A stretch of DNA of 64,000 nt, from contig JAGMVK010000004.1 in NCBI GenBank assembly GCA_020747065.1, positions 186,001 to 250,000 of the forward strand, read 5' to 3'. The position numbers were made by a program, and so were the translations under genes. The stretch comes from Cadophora sp. MPI-SDFR-AT-0126. Its lineage: Eukaryota; Ascomycota; Leotiomycetes; Helotiales; Ploettnerulaceae. Position 1 is the first letter of the stretch, and each line of letters begins with the position of its first letter. This document shows, one piece after another, positions 33,613 to 45,005 of this stretch. The notes below the pieces were generated by a model. It saw only the letters and a list, made by a program, of their open reading frames with translations, did no database searches and was not told the DNA's origin.

Positions 33613-34324
33613 GATGGCGCAGCTAGATTGAGCGATGCTTCGTTAAGCTGTTGTGCGACTGAAGTTTTTTGAATGAGGACAAACTGATACTGTAAAAGGG
33701 TGTCTGAGCATCGCCTCGCACATCAGGTGGAAGGACTAGACGGTCTTGATGAGATTATAACAACAAGTCAACAACCAGCCCACGGCGGAAACATCTACTA
33801 CCCATCTCACCGAAAATGACGGAATGAAAGGTTTCAGTACACACGCACAAACACACAAGCAGCCAGAATTGAAAGTGGCGGGTATCTGAGTTCTGGCCCA
33901 GCCAAGGTTTTGCTAAGCTTCTGAGGTGAGGTAGAACTTTATTTCCGTTGTGGAATCTTGTTTGACGTTACGATGCAGTGTGTGAGTAAGCTTTTGAGCC
34001 GCACGTTCTGTCAGGGAGGAGATCGGCGGTCAGACCACGATGCAAACAACATAGTCACACGACCACGACTCACGCTTCGCAACATCAACATCAACGTTCG
34101 GTAGCAACATTGTAAGCGACTCCTTATGGCGACGCGGGGTTGTTTTGAAGCCAGTGTCTAGGCATGCATTTCTTCGGACCGTAGGCTCTTCTATACGATA
34201 TAACAAATCATTCAGGTATCGCTGACACCTTTAACGCCGCCGTGATGCTTTCCCCATCAATATGCCCTCGCTACACTCCAACGCCGTAATGCAAAACCAT
34301 CCCATCATATCATGCAACTTTCCA
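33613..34324. other. Intergenic, 712 bp
   Basis: Upstream of the pseudogene and downstream of MET16. No gene seen. Confidence 0.6.
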
Positions 34325-35254
34325 TCATGCAAGTATATTTTCAATACGCTCCTGCTTCAATTCTACCTCACCCAACTTGGCAGCTAACTCCTCTTGTAGT
34401 CTCTTCTGCTCAGCCTCGTACAAGAACTGCGCATATTTGCTTCTCTTGTTGTGGATGCCGCACTCCGTCTTCGCCTGGCCCTTCCATCGTCCGGCTCTCT
34501 CGTCCTCACCCTCCTTCACTGGCTCAGTCGAGTGCCAGTCACCAACACTCTTGTATCCTCGATCCAACAACTTGTTGTATGGAACGTTATTGCTCTTGAT
34601 GTAGTCATCAACTTGCTTGAAGCTCCAGCCAGCCAGAGGGTTGATCTTAATCAAACCAGCCTCGTCGATCTCGATGATGTCCAGCGACTCTCGCTTGGCA
34701 CCTTGTGACCGACGACGCCCAGTCAAGACAGCAGCGACAGCCAGGTCAGAGTAAGCTCTTTGTGCTGGCTCGACCTTTGCAACCCAGTCGTACAGATCAG
34801 GGTTGGTCTTCCACAGTTCCTTGCCATGTCGTGCTTCGAACTCTGCTGCGGTGCTGACGCCTTCTGGCTTGTAGACGTGGAGATGAACGTTGGGGTACCT
34901 GGCCTTTGCCGCCTCTACCAAATCAAGAGTTTCTTGGAAGTGGTAGAGTGTGTCGAGGAAGATGGCATCGATTGATGGTGCTGATGGAGTTTCGATTTGA
35001 AGTTTGGAAAGCATGTCAAGTGTGACGAGACCAGAAACACCGAAGGCGGTGGTTTGGTAGAGATTTGGGAATGTGATCTTGGCCCATCGTAGGATGTCGA
35101 TAGGTTCAAGATTGTTGAGAGTGTTATTCAGAAACTTGAGGTGTTGTTTGGTGAGAATGATGGGAGGAAGGGAACCGGCTGAGGATGCTCCAGAGGCATA
35201 TCCAGACTCGAGATTTGATTGGTTCGAACTGGTTGATTCTCGGTGGACACCCAT
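34325..35254 (-). CDS. MET16: Phosphoadenosine phosphosulfate (PAPS) reductase
   Basis: Intronless, 309 residues. It reduces PAPS to sulfite with thioredoxin in the assimilatory sulfate pathway. Seen: the N-terminal helix block LTKQHLKFLNNTLNNL, TTAFGVSGLVTLDML (substrate-binding P-loop-like SGG/S region), IDAIFLDTLYHFQETLDLV, LTGRRRSQGAKRESLDIIE with the PAPS-binding arginines, NPLAGWSFKQVDDYIKS, and the redox motif KTECGIH (Cys265). Length matches fungal MET16 without extra domains. A palindromic element lies about 230 bp upstream (35482-35505). Confidence 0.95.
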   Translation of the reverse strand: MGVHRESTSSNQSNLESGYASGASSAGSLPPIILTKQHLKFLNNTLNNLEPIDILRWAKITFPNLYQTTAFGVSGLVTLDMLSKLQIETPSAPSIDAIFLDTLYHFQETLDLVEAAKARYPNVHLHVYKPEGVSTAAEFEARHGKELWKTNPDLYDWVAKVEPAQRAYSDLAVAAVLTGRRRSQGAKRESLDIIEIDEAGLIKINPLAGWSFKQVDDYIKSNNVPYNKLLDRGYKSVGDWHSTEPVKEGEDERAGRWKGQAKTECGIHNKRSKYAQFLYEAEQKRLQEELAAKLGEVELKQERIENILA

Positions 35255-36034
35255 CGTGACTTAAAGAAGTTGCTTTTTTCTTATGTGCTTGTGACTTTGA
35301 AGTGCTTGGTGTTGAACCTCAGAAGGGTAGTTATGGTTTTTGGTGGGAGGGAGAGAGGGGTATGAAGAATGAAGAGAGGCGTTAGTTAAAGACGACATGG
35401 CTTTGGGTATTGTATTGTCATCTTGATTATCAAACAGTCGACGAAATGCCGTGGAAAATATCGCCATTTCGTCCTAGTGCGAATTGCGTGCTCAAGCACG
35501 CAATTTTTCTGAGCAGGGCAGGGTTTGGGACTAATTCGGTCGATTGCGTGCTCGCCTCTTTGATGTCTTCGCTTAACTTCTACCGCTGACAAATCTGCAC
35601 CCCATTCAATGCTCTTTCTGCCAGGGGAGAATTGGAAAGGGCAGGCGGTGTGGGATGACATCTTTGAGTTTGTTGATCTCCCGGAAGCGGCTCAACTTAT
35701 GATCCCTCCCAGGCTCGCGGGTTCAATAATTGTCTTCCGTACGAGTAGTTTGGGAGACATTGCTATGAAGATGTTTTCGAGCATTGTCCCTAGGAATTTT
35801 GCGGGCGTCCAATTGAAATATCTTTGAAGTGGAAGCTCTGATTGGCTTCGTTATAAATATTGCAGATCTGGACGGCAGTGAGTGAGTGTATCATTGATAA
35901 AGCCACGACAATTACGATGAGGTGCTAGAGCAACCGGGACAACTTCGGCATATGCTTTTGAAAAACGCCAAAATTATTCTCAGTGACAACTCTCAGCCTC
36001 CTCTCATTTCTCTCAGCCTTCCTTCAAAATCACG
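35255..36034. promoter_or_regulatory. Divergent intergenic region MET16/KTI12
   Basis: 780 bp. It contains the 24-bp palindrome described separately. A 72-codon frame at 35609-35827 (plus) has no recognised family and is probably chance. Confidence 0.5.
35482..35505. promoter_or_regulatory. Perfect palindrome AATTGCGTGCT-CA-AGCACGCAATT
   Basis: Two 11-bp arms are exact reverse complements around a CA spacer. A further half-site ATTGCGTGCTC recurs at 35543-35553. It lies upstream of MET16, so it could bind a dimeric regulator or form a hairpin in RNA. It does not match the Cys3/MetR consensus that I know. Confidence 0.6.
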
Positions 36035-37042
36035 ATGCCTGTAAGTTCCTACATCAACTGAATACTTTCAGATCCTTCCCACCACCTCGTTTCTGACAAC
36101 TCCTAGCTCATAATCCTCACCGGATACCCTTCATCTGGGAAAACCCACCGCGCCACGCAACTCCAAAACTACCTCACCACGCAAATATCCAGTCTGCCCA
36201 GTGACTCGCCAAATTCCTCTCTACGAGTCCATCTCATATCCGACCACACGCTCGCCATATCTCGGAATGTCTACAATCTCTCCACCAAAACACAGCATGA
36301 ACGCTCGAACAATGCATCCGAGAAGGATGCGCGAGCTACGATATACGCCGCTGTCAAGCGCGTGCTGAGTGATAAAGATATTGTGATCCTCGACGGCGCA
36401 AATTACATCAAAGGCTGGCGATATCAACTATACTGTGAAGCGAAAGCAGTGAGGACTACACATTGCGTGGTACATGTTGGGACGGCTGTGGAGAAGGCCA
36501 GGAGTGCGAACGAAGATCGATTAGCCAAGGACAGTGAAGCCAAAGAAGAGGACCTACCATACGAGAAAGAATGCTGGGAGAATCTGGTCTATAGATACGA
36601 AGAGCCGAATGCGTTCGCGCGGTGGGATAGTCCTCTGTTCACCGTTGTTTGGGAGGATGAACATCCGCCTTACGAGGCGATTTGGGAGTCACTTGTTGGA
36701 TCTGAGAATGGCAAGAAGGTTGTTCGACCGAATCAAGCCACGGTATTGAAAGCTCCAAGTAGTGAAGATTATCTCTACGAACTGGATAAGGCTACGCAAG
36801 GGATATTGAACAAGATATTGGAGTGGGCGAAAGACCATCCAGGTGAGGGTGGTGGAGAGGTCAATGTTGGAGATGCGCCGGAAGAGCTGGTGGTAGATTT
36901 ACCTGCAAACCCGATCGGGCTTCCGGCACTGCAGAGGATGAGGAGACAGTTCATCTCTTTGAATAGGCGGGATGCTGTCCCGGTGAAGAGAATCAAGGAG
37001 AGTTTCGTGGGATATCTAAATGATGCTTTTGAAGCGGCATAG
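36035..37042 (+). CDS. KTI12: KTI12, Elongator-associated P-loop protein
   Basis: Exons 36035-36040 (ATG CCT only) and 36107-37042 give 313 residues. Kti12 binds Elongator and tRNA and supports wobble-uridine modification. The P-loop GYPSSGKT (residues 8-15) follows directly on the exon junction, giving MPLIILTGYPSSGKT, the conserved family start. Other landmarks are VILDGANYIKGWRYQLYCEA, the DxxLAKDSEAKEEDLPY insert, a YRYEEPNAFARWDSPLF segment, and the C-terminal LNRRDAVPVKRIKESFVGYL. The 66-bp intron has GTAAGT, TTCTGAC and CTAG. Without it the protein would have no ATG before the P-loop. Confidence 0.94.
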
Positions 37043-37214
37043 GAGACATTTTGGTGCATCACTCGGAGTTATGGACTGGAAGATACCCTGGCGTCTAGAT
37101 ATTCTAGAGAAATAAAAAGCCTGATTTATTTACTTTTGCCTCGCTTGTTGCCGAACTTGTCACTTCAATTCACTCAGCGCCTCTCCAATAGCTCTCGCTT
37201 AACAGTAAACATAT

Positions 37215-38183
37215 CTATACCTCCTTGATCCACTTCACAAAATCCTCGCCCCATTTCTCTCCCTCTTTATCAGCACTCATCAGACTCATTGGCGGACTGA
37301 TATGATTATGCCCCTTCAGCATCTCGACTGTCAGGCCCGTCTCCCCAAAAACCTCCTTCCACTTTCCCGCGAACACCTTCATAGGACCCGCAATCTCATC
37401 TTCAGGATCAAACTCCCCAGTCCCCATCCACATCTTCTCCGGTATCCCCAACTCCTCGCTCCCCCTCCCACTCTTCCCCACGCTCTCAAGCAACCCACAA
37501 ACGCACTTCCCCTTCACATCCTCCTCATCACCATAATACGTCTTCAAAACCTCCCCCCGACTCTCCTCCGCCTCCTCAAAATGACACGGCACAGCTAGAT
37601 CCGCGATCCCTTTCAGCACAATTCCCTTACCGCTTCCAGGAAGATATCTCTTCCTCTGCTCCGTGAACATGTCATGCAGCAAGAACGTCGAAACGTGAAT
37701 CCCACCAGCCGAATTCCCCAACAAATACACTTCTCTCATGCCATCCTTGAAAAAATCGTCCAACCACGCCAAAATCAAACTCACATCCTCCCCACCACTA
37801 GGGAAAACCGCGCCCTCTCCACCACCCTGAAAATCAACCCTCCTGTAATTCGGCACCACGGTCGTGATACCCCTCTGTGCAAAGAACGATCCTACGTTAG
37901 CATATACCAGGCCATCCGGGATCTGAGGGCTGATCTTGTCGCCGCGGATGAGGCCGCCGCCGTGGAAGAAGATCAGGATGGGTGTTGAGAGGGTGTCGGT
38001 TGAGGAGCGGTAGACGTCGAGTTCTTGGCGGGGGTGAGCACCATAAGCGTGGGTGGTGGAGGGTATAGATTTGATGGCTGCTTTGTTTTTGAGGAGGTGG
38101 GGGGCGAAGATCTTGAAGGTGGAGGGAAGGACGGCGGTGATGGATTGTCCGGAATTGGCGTTCAGGTCACGGATCTCGTCCAT
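37215..38183 (-). CDS. Alpha/beta hydrolase, HSL/BD-FAE-like esterase
   Basis: Intronless, 322 residues, no signal peptide, so probably cytosolic. Seen: the oxyanion HGGG motif in ILIFFHGGGLIRGD, VVPNYRRVDFQGGGEG, the nucleophile elbow LLGNSAGGIHVS (G-N-S-A-G), a candidate acid in GTGEFDPEDE, and the catalytic His in LKGHNHISPP. This pattern fits the hormone-sensitive-lipase / carboxylesterase group acting on small esters; the substrate is not inferable. Converges with KTI12 (172 bp between stops). Confidence 0.85.
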   Translation of the reverse strand: MDEIRDLNANSGQSITAVLPSTFKIFAPHLLKNKAAIKSIPSTTHAYGAHPRQELDVYRSSTDTLSTPILIFFHGGGLIRGDKISPQIPDGLVYANVGSFFAQRGITTVVPNYRRVDFQGGGEGAVFPSGGEDVSLILAWLDDFFKDGMREVYLLGNSAGGIHVSTFLLHDMFTEQRKRYLPGSGKGIVLKGIADLAVPCHFEEAEESRGEVLKTYYGDEEDVKGKCVCGLLESVGKSGRGSEELGIPEKMWMGTGEFDPEDEIAGPMKVFAGKWKEVFGETGLTVEMLKGHNHISPPMSLMSADKEGEKWGEDFVKWIKEV

Positions 38184-39002
38184 GGTGATTGTTTGATTTA
38201 CTTTGGGACTAGGGTGCTGGATATTCTGGGTGGTGAGAATTGTTGTTTTGCTAGGAGTGGGTTTGCGAGAATGGGAGGTGTTGACTATTTGAAGTCGTCT
38301 GAGGTTTGTAAGATGCTAAAGCGTTGCTTGAATTATAAGTACTAATCCCACCAGCACTCTTAACATGCCAAAGTCCTCATCAACCCGGAGACCGAGACTG
38401 AAGAGAGGAGATGGGATGTCACTACTAGATTAAAATTGTACTGGTTATAATGCCGAGCTCTTGATCCGTCCCAGCAGCTCTTGAGGTTATTGTCCACCTC
38501 TTCCCGAGATCCGTCCACTTTTCACCCCGCAGCCCCACTGGTGACGTCCACATCTCGCGACTGCCCCTCCAATGACTAAGCAAATTCGCTAAATTCAGGA
38601 GGCTCGGTTCGCGGGCAGGCGGGGTAGCTTCAATTCTGACGATAATTGTGCATTTCACAACTGTACACAATCAGTCGATGTATTTTGAGTGGTCTTCAAT
38701 TCGTCCTTCCGCTTTACTAACTCCAGCAACAATCCGGCAACACCTTCGAGACACTTCTTCCCTCAATCACCCCGCAATGCCATGCCCAGCAAATGCAAAA
38801 AGCTCCGAGTGAGCTCTTTCCAAGCACATGCCAACAAACAACTGATATCCATCCACCTGACAAAAGAACGGGAAGGGCAAGTACGCCACGCTATGCAACA
38901 TTATAGACAATCGAGTCAAAAGAAAAAGGTATCGTGGCCGTATACAAACATAACATCCTGCCAAATGCAAAATGATACATCAGATCCAAACACTTTTGTC
39001 TA
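38184..39002. other. Intergenic, 819 bp
   Basis: Between co-directional minus-strand genes. Short plus-strand frames look random. No gene seen. Confidence 0.6.
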
Positions 39003-40594
39003 CTATGGCGTTCTTGGTTTCTTCCAATAGTATTGCTAGGGTACGTCAATAAGTATCCAGAAGCTTCTTCAATGTCAAGCCGACGACATACCTTGTGCTG
39101 TTTCCGACAGTTTCTCAGACTTGGCTTTCTCAAGCCGTCAACCACTGCTGCTCTTCTCTGCTCATCGGTATCCTCGTCTGGGATATAGTAATACTCGCTT
39201 TCAAGCGCCTTTCCTGCTGCATCTTTTCCTTCGCGGTGAATCTCTCCTATGCACGCAGCCGCATTCAACATCTTGCGCAAGTCATCCTTGGAAAGACCTC
39301 TATTTTCAATGTATGTTGTGCTTGCACCTTTCAATTCAGCTGGTAAGTGATTCAGAATGACCGAAAGTGGTGTAGAGGAGAGACGCGAAAACGCAAGCTG
39401 GTTCACAACATGATTGACGACAGGAATAGCATCGGCCTCGTTGGTGGACTCGGAGCTGGATCTGGCCTTGGGGGAGGATGAAAAATCACGTCCGCGAGGG
39501 ACTTCTGGGGAGCCAACAGCAGTGAAAGATGCCATACGCGCGGAGATATCGGCACCATGAGGACCAAAAGAATGCACAATTGGGTCATTCTCCTCATCGG
39601 GATCATCGTCAGGTTCACTGAGATCACTTGACTGACTCTCAACAGCAAACGAAGTAGCAGGTTGGGTCGAAACGAAAGACTCTCCTTCCACAACCTCGGG
39701 ATGTTCTGGCGAAGGCGAAGGTGCATCTTCGAATACTTTGACCACACTATGCTCGGCACTGTCAGAGAAGAGATCCGATAAATTAGTCGAGGATGGCCGA
39801 GCTGGAGTTGGCGAAACTGGAGATTGGAGCCGTTGTCCACGACGAAGAGGACTCGACGCAATCATCTGTCCACGAGCACTGACTGCAGAAGCACGACCTC
39901 GGGGTGAGTTCTCATCATCCCAAGATGATTCTGTCTGAGCCCCAACCGAGTTATTGCGACCCCTTCCTGGCCAGGCGATCAACAAACGGGCATCCTGCAC
40001 ATCCAACATGATCTCTGCAAACTCGGTCTCCGATGTGAAAGTGTCGTCTCTTGCCAATTCCCATGTCCGACCCTGACAATGTAATTTTATGCCATTCCAT
40101 CCTTTGCACTTTATCTCGACCTTGTTGGGTTCGAGGGGAACAGACGCGGCGATGTACCGAGCCTCGACATGAACGCGAGAAATGAGACGATTAGCAGATA
40201 ATTGGTAGTGCGAAGAATTGCTTGATCTGCCCATACGCAGGACTTCTCCATTTTCGGGGAGAGTTATTGAGGGTACTGCTGAGAGAGGAGCTCGTTCAGA
40301 GACGGAAGATTGTGTGCGTTGTAGACCTGGTCTCGTATGAACTCGCGGTGGTGAAGAGGAAAGAATACCAGTTGTAGAGGTAGGAATTGGCGTAGGGTAT
40401 TTCGAGTAAGCATGTTCGCGTCCAGAGGGTGGTGATCGAGCTTGTCTCTTCGAGGGTCGCGGGAAACCTGGCGACGAGGAGAACGGCTCGAATGCGGGCA
40501 ACAACGAGGGAGCAGGACGCTTCACGCCCGCTGTTGAAGGTAGACTTGACTGTGCGTTTAGTTTGCTGGGGGAAGAATCCATCATGACAGACAT
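39003..40594 (-). CDS. TOS4: FHA domain protein, TOS4/PLM2-like
   Basis: Exons 40594-39092 and 39035-39003 give 511 residues. The short last exon (QYYWKKPRTP then stop) follows a 56-bp intron with GTATGT and CTAG. Residues about 118-195 form an FHA phosphothreonine-binding domain (VLRMGRSSNSSHYQL, ANRLISRVHVEARYI: Arg, Ser and His of the FHA loops). The N-terminus is Ser/Pro-rich with basic nuclear-signal-like stretches, and the middle is acidic with SP/TP sites. The C-terminal helical region (PAELKG, LSKDDLRKMLNAAACIGEI) resembles the conserved end of fungal Tos4-like G1/S chromatin factors. Alternative in-frame ATGs are at 40585 and 40582. A role in S-phase gene control is family inference. 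Confidence 0.82.
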
Positions 40595-41360
40595 CTATCA
40601 CCACTGTCCTGTCCGCGAAAATTGCAGACTTTTCGACGTGCAGCACCAATACCGCGTTGAGCTGACGCGACTGAATCCACTTCTGATATTGGCCCAATTG
40701 ACAAGAATGTGAGGGTATTCGAGAACCAAAATCACGTATAAGTTTTTTCTTGAAAGTGAGGAAAAGAGAGGAGGTGGAGTTTTAAAGGTCGGAAACATGG
40801 TCGACCTGTGAGAAGGCTGGGTGATGGGGACAGCGCGAGCGAGGAAGACTAGCGCGTTCTGCAATGCCAAGCAAGCGCGTTCAGTGCAGAGCAGAGCTCA
40901 GGCACTTTACAGGGCATTCAGGACGCGAGATGTTTCTAATTCCAACCAAATTTCTCCACCGGGAATAATTAGATGGAACTGAGATATGCACGCGTCGCTG
41001 TTCATATTTGAATTTTCTAATTGTGCATGCTTTGAACTCCATAACACTTCTCCACTCGTGCACTTTCAACGATTGACGGTCCGAGTCCAAGTCAAGATTT
41101 GACGAGAGTTGTATTACTCGGCCCTTAGCAATCGAATGTGTACCCAGACAGGCGTCTAATTCTTTGTCTTTCTTTCTAAACTCTCTCATTGTCAAATCAA
41201 GACTTCGACACATCTGATTTCCCTGCCATCCAGCACACAGACCAAATGCGTGGAATCGCATCTACCACCTTGAACACCTATTCCTTCAAAGTGACAGCAG
41301 CCACATCTCCTTCCCAAATATTGCACAGCTGAATGTCCACCACAGCCAGCATCTGCATAC
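40595..41360. other. Intergenic, 766 bp
   Basis: Upstream of the TOS4-like gene and downstream of PHO13. Minus-strand frames here lack coding character. No gene seen. Confidence 0.6.
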
Positions 41361-42441
41361 TCATCCTCTCAAATCACTCAACTTCTCAACATAATAAGCC
41401 GGCACAACAGGAGCACCTTCGGCCTCCCACTCCTCTTTCTTGCTAACACCAGTCAATACCGCCAAAGTTCCACCCAGCTTTCCCTCAATCCCAAACCTAA
41501 TATCAGTATCCAGCCTATCTCCCACCATACACGCCTTCTTACGATCAAATTGGAACTTCCCTTCTATCGAATCCATCATTGCCTGACTCGGCTTTCCCAG
41601 CGCTGTGGGTTGCTGACCCGTCATATTGATCAGCGGTATCGAAATCGATCCCGCGCCAGGGAAGAACGTATGGCTATTCGGCAACGTGCTATCCAGATTG
41701 GTAGCCAGGAAGACGGCTCCTCGCGCGAGATAATGGTATCCAAGAGAAAGCTTAAGGTAGTTGACGTGAAAATCTAGACCTGCAAGCACAATTCCTACAT
41801 TGTCATCCAGCATCGACCCGTCGGCGATGCGTGTGTAGTCCTCTGCTGTAAAATCTCGCCTGTATGCAGGATCTGTTCCTCCAATGAATTCGATGCCTTC
41901 TGACTTGAGTTCCGTCTCAATACCGCTCTCTCCAAGGACGTAGACTTTGTTTTTGGGGCCGGGGAGCTTGAGGATGCGGGAGATGTAGATGGCGGACGAG
42001 TAGGCAGATGCGAATATCTCTTCCACATTGCTTGGTATGCCCATTGAGGTGAGCTTCTTCTGATAGTCGGCGCGAGATTTTGTGGAATTGTTGGTTACAA
42101 AGACGACTTTCTTGCCTGGAAAGAGTCAATAGGATTCTCGATGGAGATGTAGTGGGGTAATTGGACCTCTTGATCTCAACATCTCCAAAGTCTCGACCGT
42201 TCCTGGGAAAAGATGCTCGCCAGACCATAAGACTCCTGATTATCGTCATTAGTTGCTCATATGTTTATTCCATGGGAAGGTAGGTCTACCATCGCAATCG
42301 AGTAAGAAGATCTGGGCTGCAAGTCAGTGAGTGTTGGTAGAACTCGAGCATTTGGATTGATTAACGCACATCGAACTGGTCGATAAATTCATTGATCGCG
42401 GCCGAGTCTCCAGTGAGACATTTCGAGGTGGATGCCATCAT
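41361..42441 (-). CDS. PHO13: 4-nitrophenylphosphatase / phosphoglycolate phosphatase (HAD)
   Basis: Exons 42441-42370, 42311-42290, 42235-42167 and 42115-41361 give 305 residues. It is a HAD-superfamily phosphatase that repairs toxic phospho-metabolites (2-phosphoglycolate and related). Splicing rebuilds motif I IFLLDCDGVLW (nucleophile D29, D31) over a 22-nt exon, then GTVETLEMLRSRGKKVVFVTNNSTKSRADY (motif II Thr/Ser). The body has GIVLAGLDFHVNYLKL (cap), LGKPSQAMMDSI (motif III Lys) and CMVGDRLDTDI (motif IV Asp pair). The third intron uses a weak GTCCAA donor. Length is typical. Confidence 0.93.
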
Positions 42442-43085
42442 AGACACTTGGCGATAAATGAATTTCGAAGTTGTAGAATCGCAAACAGACTTCGTGGATG
42501 ACCATGGAAATACTTCAAGCCCTCAAATGTTTTGGCGGGACAATCCCGTCACAGCATCATGCCCCTCCACCCCACCCTCCGGTCCCGGCTTCGGGGTTCA
42601 GCCCGGCCGGCGAGACTGTCAACAAATATTAAATAACTCTATTGGGCTTTGTTCTTATGACTCGAAGAATTTATCCTTAACGATGATTATTTGGAGGGTA
42701 AGTCTAGTGAGTAAGAATGCCTCTAAGACTTAGATAAAGGGCTGACGGCACATATTGCAGTTTGTCGAATTACCCGTCAAGTATCTGCTCAGTCAGTAGA
42801 TGTCTGCCTCAAAGAAAGCTGATAACAACGAAGACAATGCACACCAACCATGAGCAGAGCATCTGGAGATTAATCAAGAGAAGCCGTATATGGTACAAGT
42901 CCTTTCTCTATCAGCTTGCCTTCCATGATACCGAGGACAAATTGTTGCATTATCGATTCTCTAGGCAATCTTTCAACATCAAACAAACCACCTTCTTCAG
43001 CCACCACCACAACCACCCCAACTCACAATCCAAGCATCGAACCAGAAATAATCAATCCTACTTCTCAGCCCTCAGTTCACTTCTC
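42442..43085. other. Intergenic, 644 bp
   Basis: Upstream of PHO13; downstream flank of the secreted-protein gene. GC-rich patch at 42560-42620. No gene seen. Confidence 0.6.
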
Positions 43086-43942
43086 CTACTCTCCAATGGA
43101 ATAAGGAACAGAGCTCTTGTTGACCAATTTTCCTTTCTTCCTCAATGTCTCCGACAGACCAGCCATATTGACCTCATGAAAGCCAGTGAAGTCTAATTCC
43201 CACTCGTTAGCACTCAGTATACCGTCACTAGAGAGATCAGGCTTACCAAAAGGATTCCCAGAAACACAGCGGTAAACACCCCATTTCATCCAGCTGACAT
43301 GGTCAGCAACCTGCTGGACGTGCATAGTGACCCAGTAGCCCCCAAAGACTCCACCACCCTGAGCGGCGGGAACGGTGAGAGGGACTTGGAGAATGGTCAG
43401 TATCATCCAGTTTTGCTTTGCAAGGAGACTTACCCGTGGACAGGTTGAACTGTTGTTCGAAGCCTCCATCTCTTGTCTCATAATAGACAGTGAGCTAGGA
43501 TCTTCAGTTTTCTTCCTTCAAGAAATTACTTGGAAAGGAGTCATACAGGTTCAGTGACTTGGTAAGTACTGTTATTGAACGTGACATTCAGCGTTCTGAT
43601 ACTTCCAACTTTGTTCGACCTCCCCTCTTTCTTCGCGAGTGTGAGGCCAAGATAATCAGTTTTGTAGACTGCATGTTTGGTAAGCCAGAATCCTCACATC
43701 TTACAATGCAACATTTGGTGTTAGAACATACAGTCAGCAGCGATGTCATAGAGATCCTTTGCAGCAGCACCGATGTATCCGAAAGTAGTCGAATTGCCGA
43801 ATGTCGTTCCGGCAGGACATTTACACGGAGCCGTTGAGTAGTTGTCGCATGGCCTATTTAATGAACGAGTCTCCACTGAGAGAGCGAATACGCTTGAGAT
43901 TGTGACCAGAATGGCAAAGTGGGTTTTGAGTGTGACGAGCAT
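43086..43942 (-). CDS. Secreted protein with CxCP motif, unknown family
   Basis: Exons 43942-43732, 43668-43547, 43494-43434 and 43384-43086 give 230 residues; every junction keeps frame and phase. Residues 1-20 ([20 protein letters not shown]) are a signal peptide. The mature chain begins with a Cys-rich start ([19 protein letters not shown]), then [19 protein letters not shown], sequons in [46 protein letters not shown] and WGVYRC. Four to five cysteines are compatible with disulfides. It has no catalytic motif and could be a cell-surface or effector-like protein, but nothing proves a host role. A possible paralogue remnant lies upstream (about 44385-44483). Confidence 0.8.
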
Positions 43943-45005
43943 GGTGACTAAAATCAAATTCGTTGAGGTTCTCTGACAAGTGTGAGAAGATATGGTGATT
44001 GGTGAGGGTGACCAACTGAGATGTAAAGCTGGTCTTATATATAACACAAATGAGCTCCAGACCAAGCCATTGGTAATAAACTTCGCTGGCGACTGCTTGC
44101 TATTTTTGAATCTGGTACTTGGTATATTTCAGCTGAGGTGGAATTTTGGCACGTGTGTACCATACGGTACACACTCGTATCTGGGATATGAGTCTCACCA
44201 GTGTAACGCAATCCCGAAGTACAACTTTCATGAATTCTGGATACTTGCAGCCTTAACTTGATTCTAAAAATCTGGGCTGGTGAATAGTTTAGTGGAAGGG
44301 GACTTTTCTGAGTCTCAGATCCATCCAACCAGACAGGGCTGATGTGGCTTGCCTGAGCGTTGGGAAATTCGATCTCAAACCTTTCTCAGCTACAGTGGAC
44401 AATGTTGGACAGTATGTAGTACCTGTGGGACATGAACAGTGAAATAGTGGACGTTGAGCTGGCGTCAATAGTGTCGTGGGCATTGTGTTTGTGTATCCAT
44501 ATATGTAGCACGAGATGTTCCATCAGGTTCCAAATCTAGACCACTTACACTTACAGCCCTAATGTAAAGAATGACAAAGGTTCCTTTGACACAAGTTGTT
44601 ACTTCTTTCGCTATTTAACGAACGTTGAAAGGACTAGCCGCTTAAGCGAAGGAAAAGGAGATTGTCAACAAATCCACGTGAATTGCGAAAAGGAACTCTG
44701 CTAGTTCGAGCCCCGCCTTCCAAATCTTATAGCATCGTCAATTCGACCTATCAGCTTAGGCGGATGATTTCTTCGTATGATTTGTCTTCCACAAAAATCA
44801 AGTGGGATTCCTGTCGCCATGTGTTGTTTTATGCGAGACTGGGAAGCGTGACATGCGAGGTTCAGCTGTACGTTTTGTCGAGCCTATCTGAGGATAGAGC
44901 ATGAGTCAAGGCTAGACTACGAAATTACCATCATCTAACTTAATTTCAAAAAAAAAAAAAAACACTTTCACCAGCTCCATCGAAAATCTCTCACGAAGAG
45001 TATCC
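43943..45005. other. Intergenic, 1.06 kb
   Basis: Upstream of the secreted-protein gene. It holds a short paralogue-like fragment (separate entry) and an A15 run at 44948-44962. No intact gene seen. Confidence 0.55.
44385..44483 (-). pseudogene. Possible remnant of a secreted-protein paralogue
   Basis: The minus strand reads HCSCPTGTTYCPTLSTVAEK, which echoes [20 protein letters not shown] of the neighbouring secreted protein (C-x-C-P-x-G-T-T and downstream spacing). No signal peptide or continuing gene is found around it. The similarity is short and may be chance. Confidence 0.3.

Noticed and set aside
44690..44725. Possible B-box AGTTCGAGCCCC
   Set aside because: No cloverleaf can be folded around it.
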